A stretch of 5,738 bases of DNA from Spirochaetaceae bacterium (lineage in GTDB: Bacteria > Spirochaetota > Spirochaetia > DSM-2461), in contig JAEINM010000278.1 of the NCBI GenBank assembly GCA_016342385.1, positions 1-5,738 on the forward strand, written 5' to 3'. The first letter of the stretch is position 1; every line of letters begins with the position of its first letter. A program made the position numbers and the translations under genes. Positions 5,656-5,738 of the stretch are shown one piece after another. The notes under the pieces were generated by a model. The model searched no databases and had not been told where the DNA came from. It saw nothing but the letters and a program-made list of their open reading frames with translations.

Positions 5656-5738
5656 CATACTATTTTACCCACAAGTCTCAGCATGCTGCCTATAGAGCCC
5701 CCCGGCCCCCTGAAGGGGGAGTTTTGAGTGCGGGAAAA
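5656..5738 (-). repeat. Dispersed intergenic element, inverted copy B (runs to window edge)
   Basis: Read on the - strand, this stretch has the layout of 841-929: a C tract and G tract (CTCCCCCTTCAGGGGG), GGCCGGG (5701-5707), 26 bases of spacer, then TTGTGGGTAAAATAGTATG (5656-5674). The last motif matches 913-929 at every base apart from a 2-base AA insertion. On the + strand, GGCCCCCTGAA (5704-5714) is identical to 763-773. The element starts two bases after the stop of the propeller gene and may continue past the window. Confidence 0.6.
5706..5724 (+). terminator. Possible terminator formed by the repeat
   Basis: CCCCC (5706-5710), a TGAA loop and GGGGG (5715-5719) form a GC-only hairpin followed by AGTTTTGAG, about 50 bases after the propeller gene stop. 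The T run is only four long, so termination efficiency is doubtful. The hairpin belongs to the dispersed element, which could therefore double as a gene-end signal. Confidence 0.4.

Overview
The window reads as a bacterial chromosome segment with four genes, all on the + strand: the 3' part of a monomeric NADP-dependent isocitrate dehydrogenase gene, a complete RhlE-type DEAD-box RNA helicase gene, and two consecutive genes for predicted lipoproteins. Shine-Dalgarno sites are purine-rich (GGGAG, GGAG), one sigma70-like TTGACA hexamer is visible, and the lipoboxes are relaxed (ITAC, FNGC). This suits a free-living, probably aquatic Gram-negative-type bacterium. A spirochaete is my best guess, but that is inference from style and not from a diagnostic gene.

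Layout. 1-684: end of icd (monomeric type), followed by a candidate terminator hairpin. 685-1020: a gene-free stretch of about 340 bases filled by a cluster of GC-rich inverted repeats. This appears to be a copy of a dispersed intergenic element, because a second, inverted copy lies at the right edge (5656-5738). 1021-2247: rhlE. 2248-2440: an AT-rich leader with a possible promoter, a small palindrome over its -10 region, and a 13-bp hairpin followed by eight Ts just upstream of the next ribosome binding site. 2441-3787: a lipoprotein with an Ig-like N-terminal region and a GH17 (beta-1,3-glucanase type) TIM barrel. Its 3' end looks frameshifted, with a plausible displaced tail running to tandem stops at 3835-3840. 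3838-3967: a spacer with a strong hairpin. 3968-5653: a second lipoprotein with a four-unit VDDPI tether, a predicted seven-bladed beta-propeller and a Calx-beta-like C-terminal domain.

How the genes work together. icd and rhlE are housekeeping genes with no evident link to the rest. The two lipoprotein genes share orientation, an identical 14-base translation-start context and a likely extracytoplasmic location. I infer a small glycan-handling pair: the GH17 enzyme would act on a beta-1,3-glucan (laminarin-like) and the propeller protein would bind or process a partner glycan or protein. No transporter or regulator is visible to confirm this. The least ordinary points are the frameshifted 3' end of the GH17 gene, the attenuator-like leader, the tethered propeller protein, and the inverted pair of intergenic repeats.
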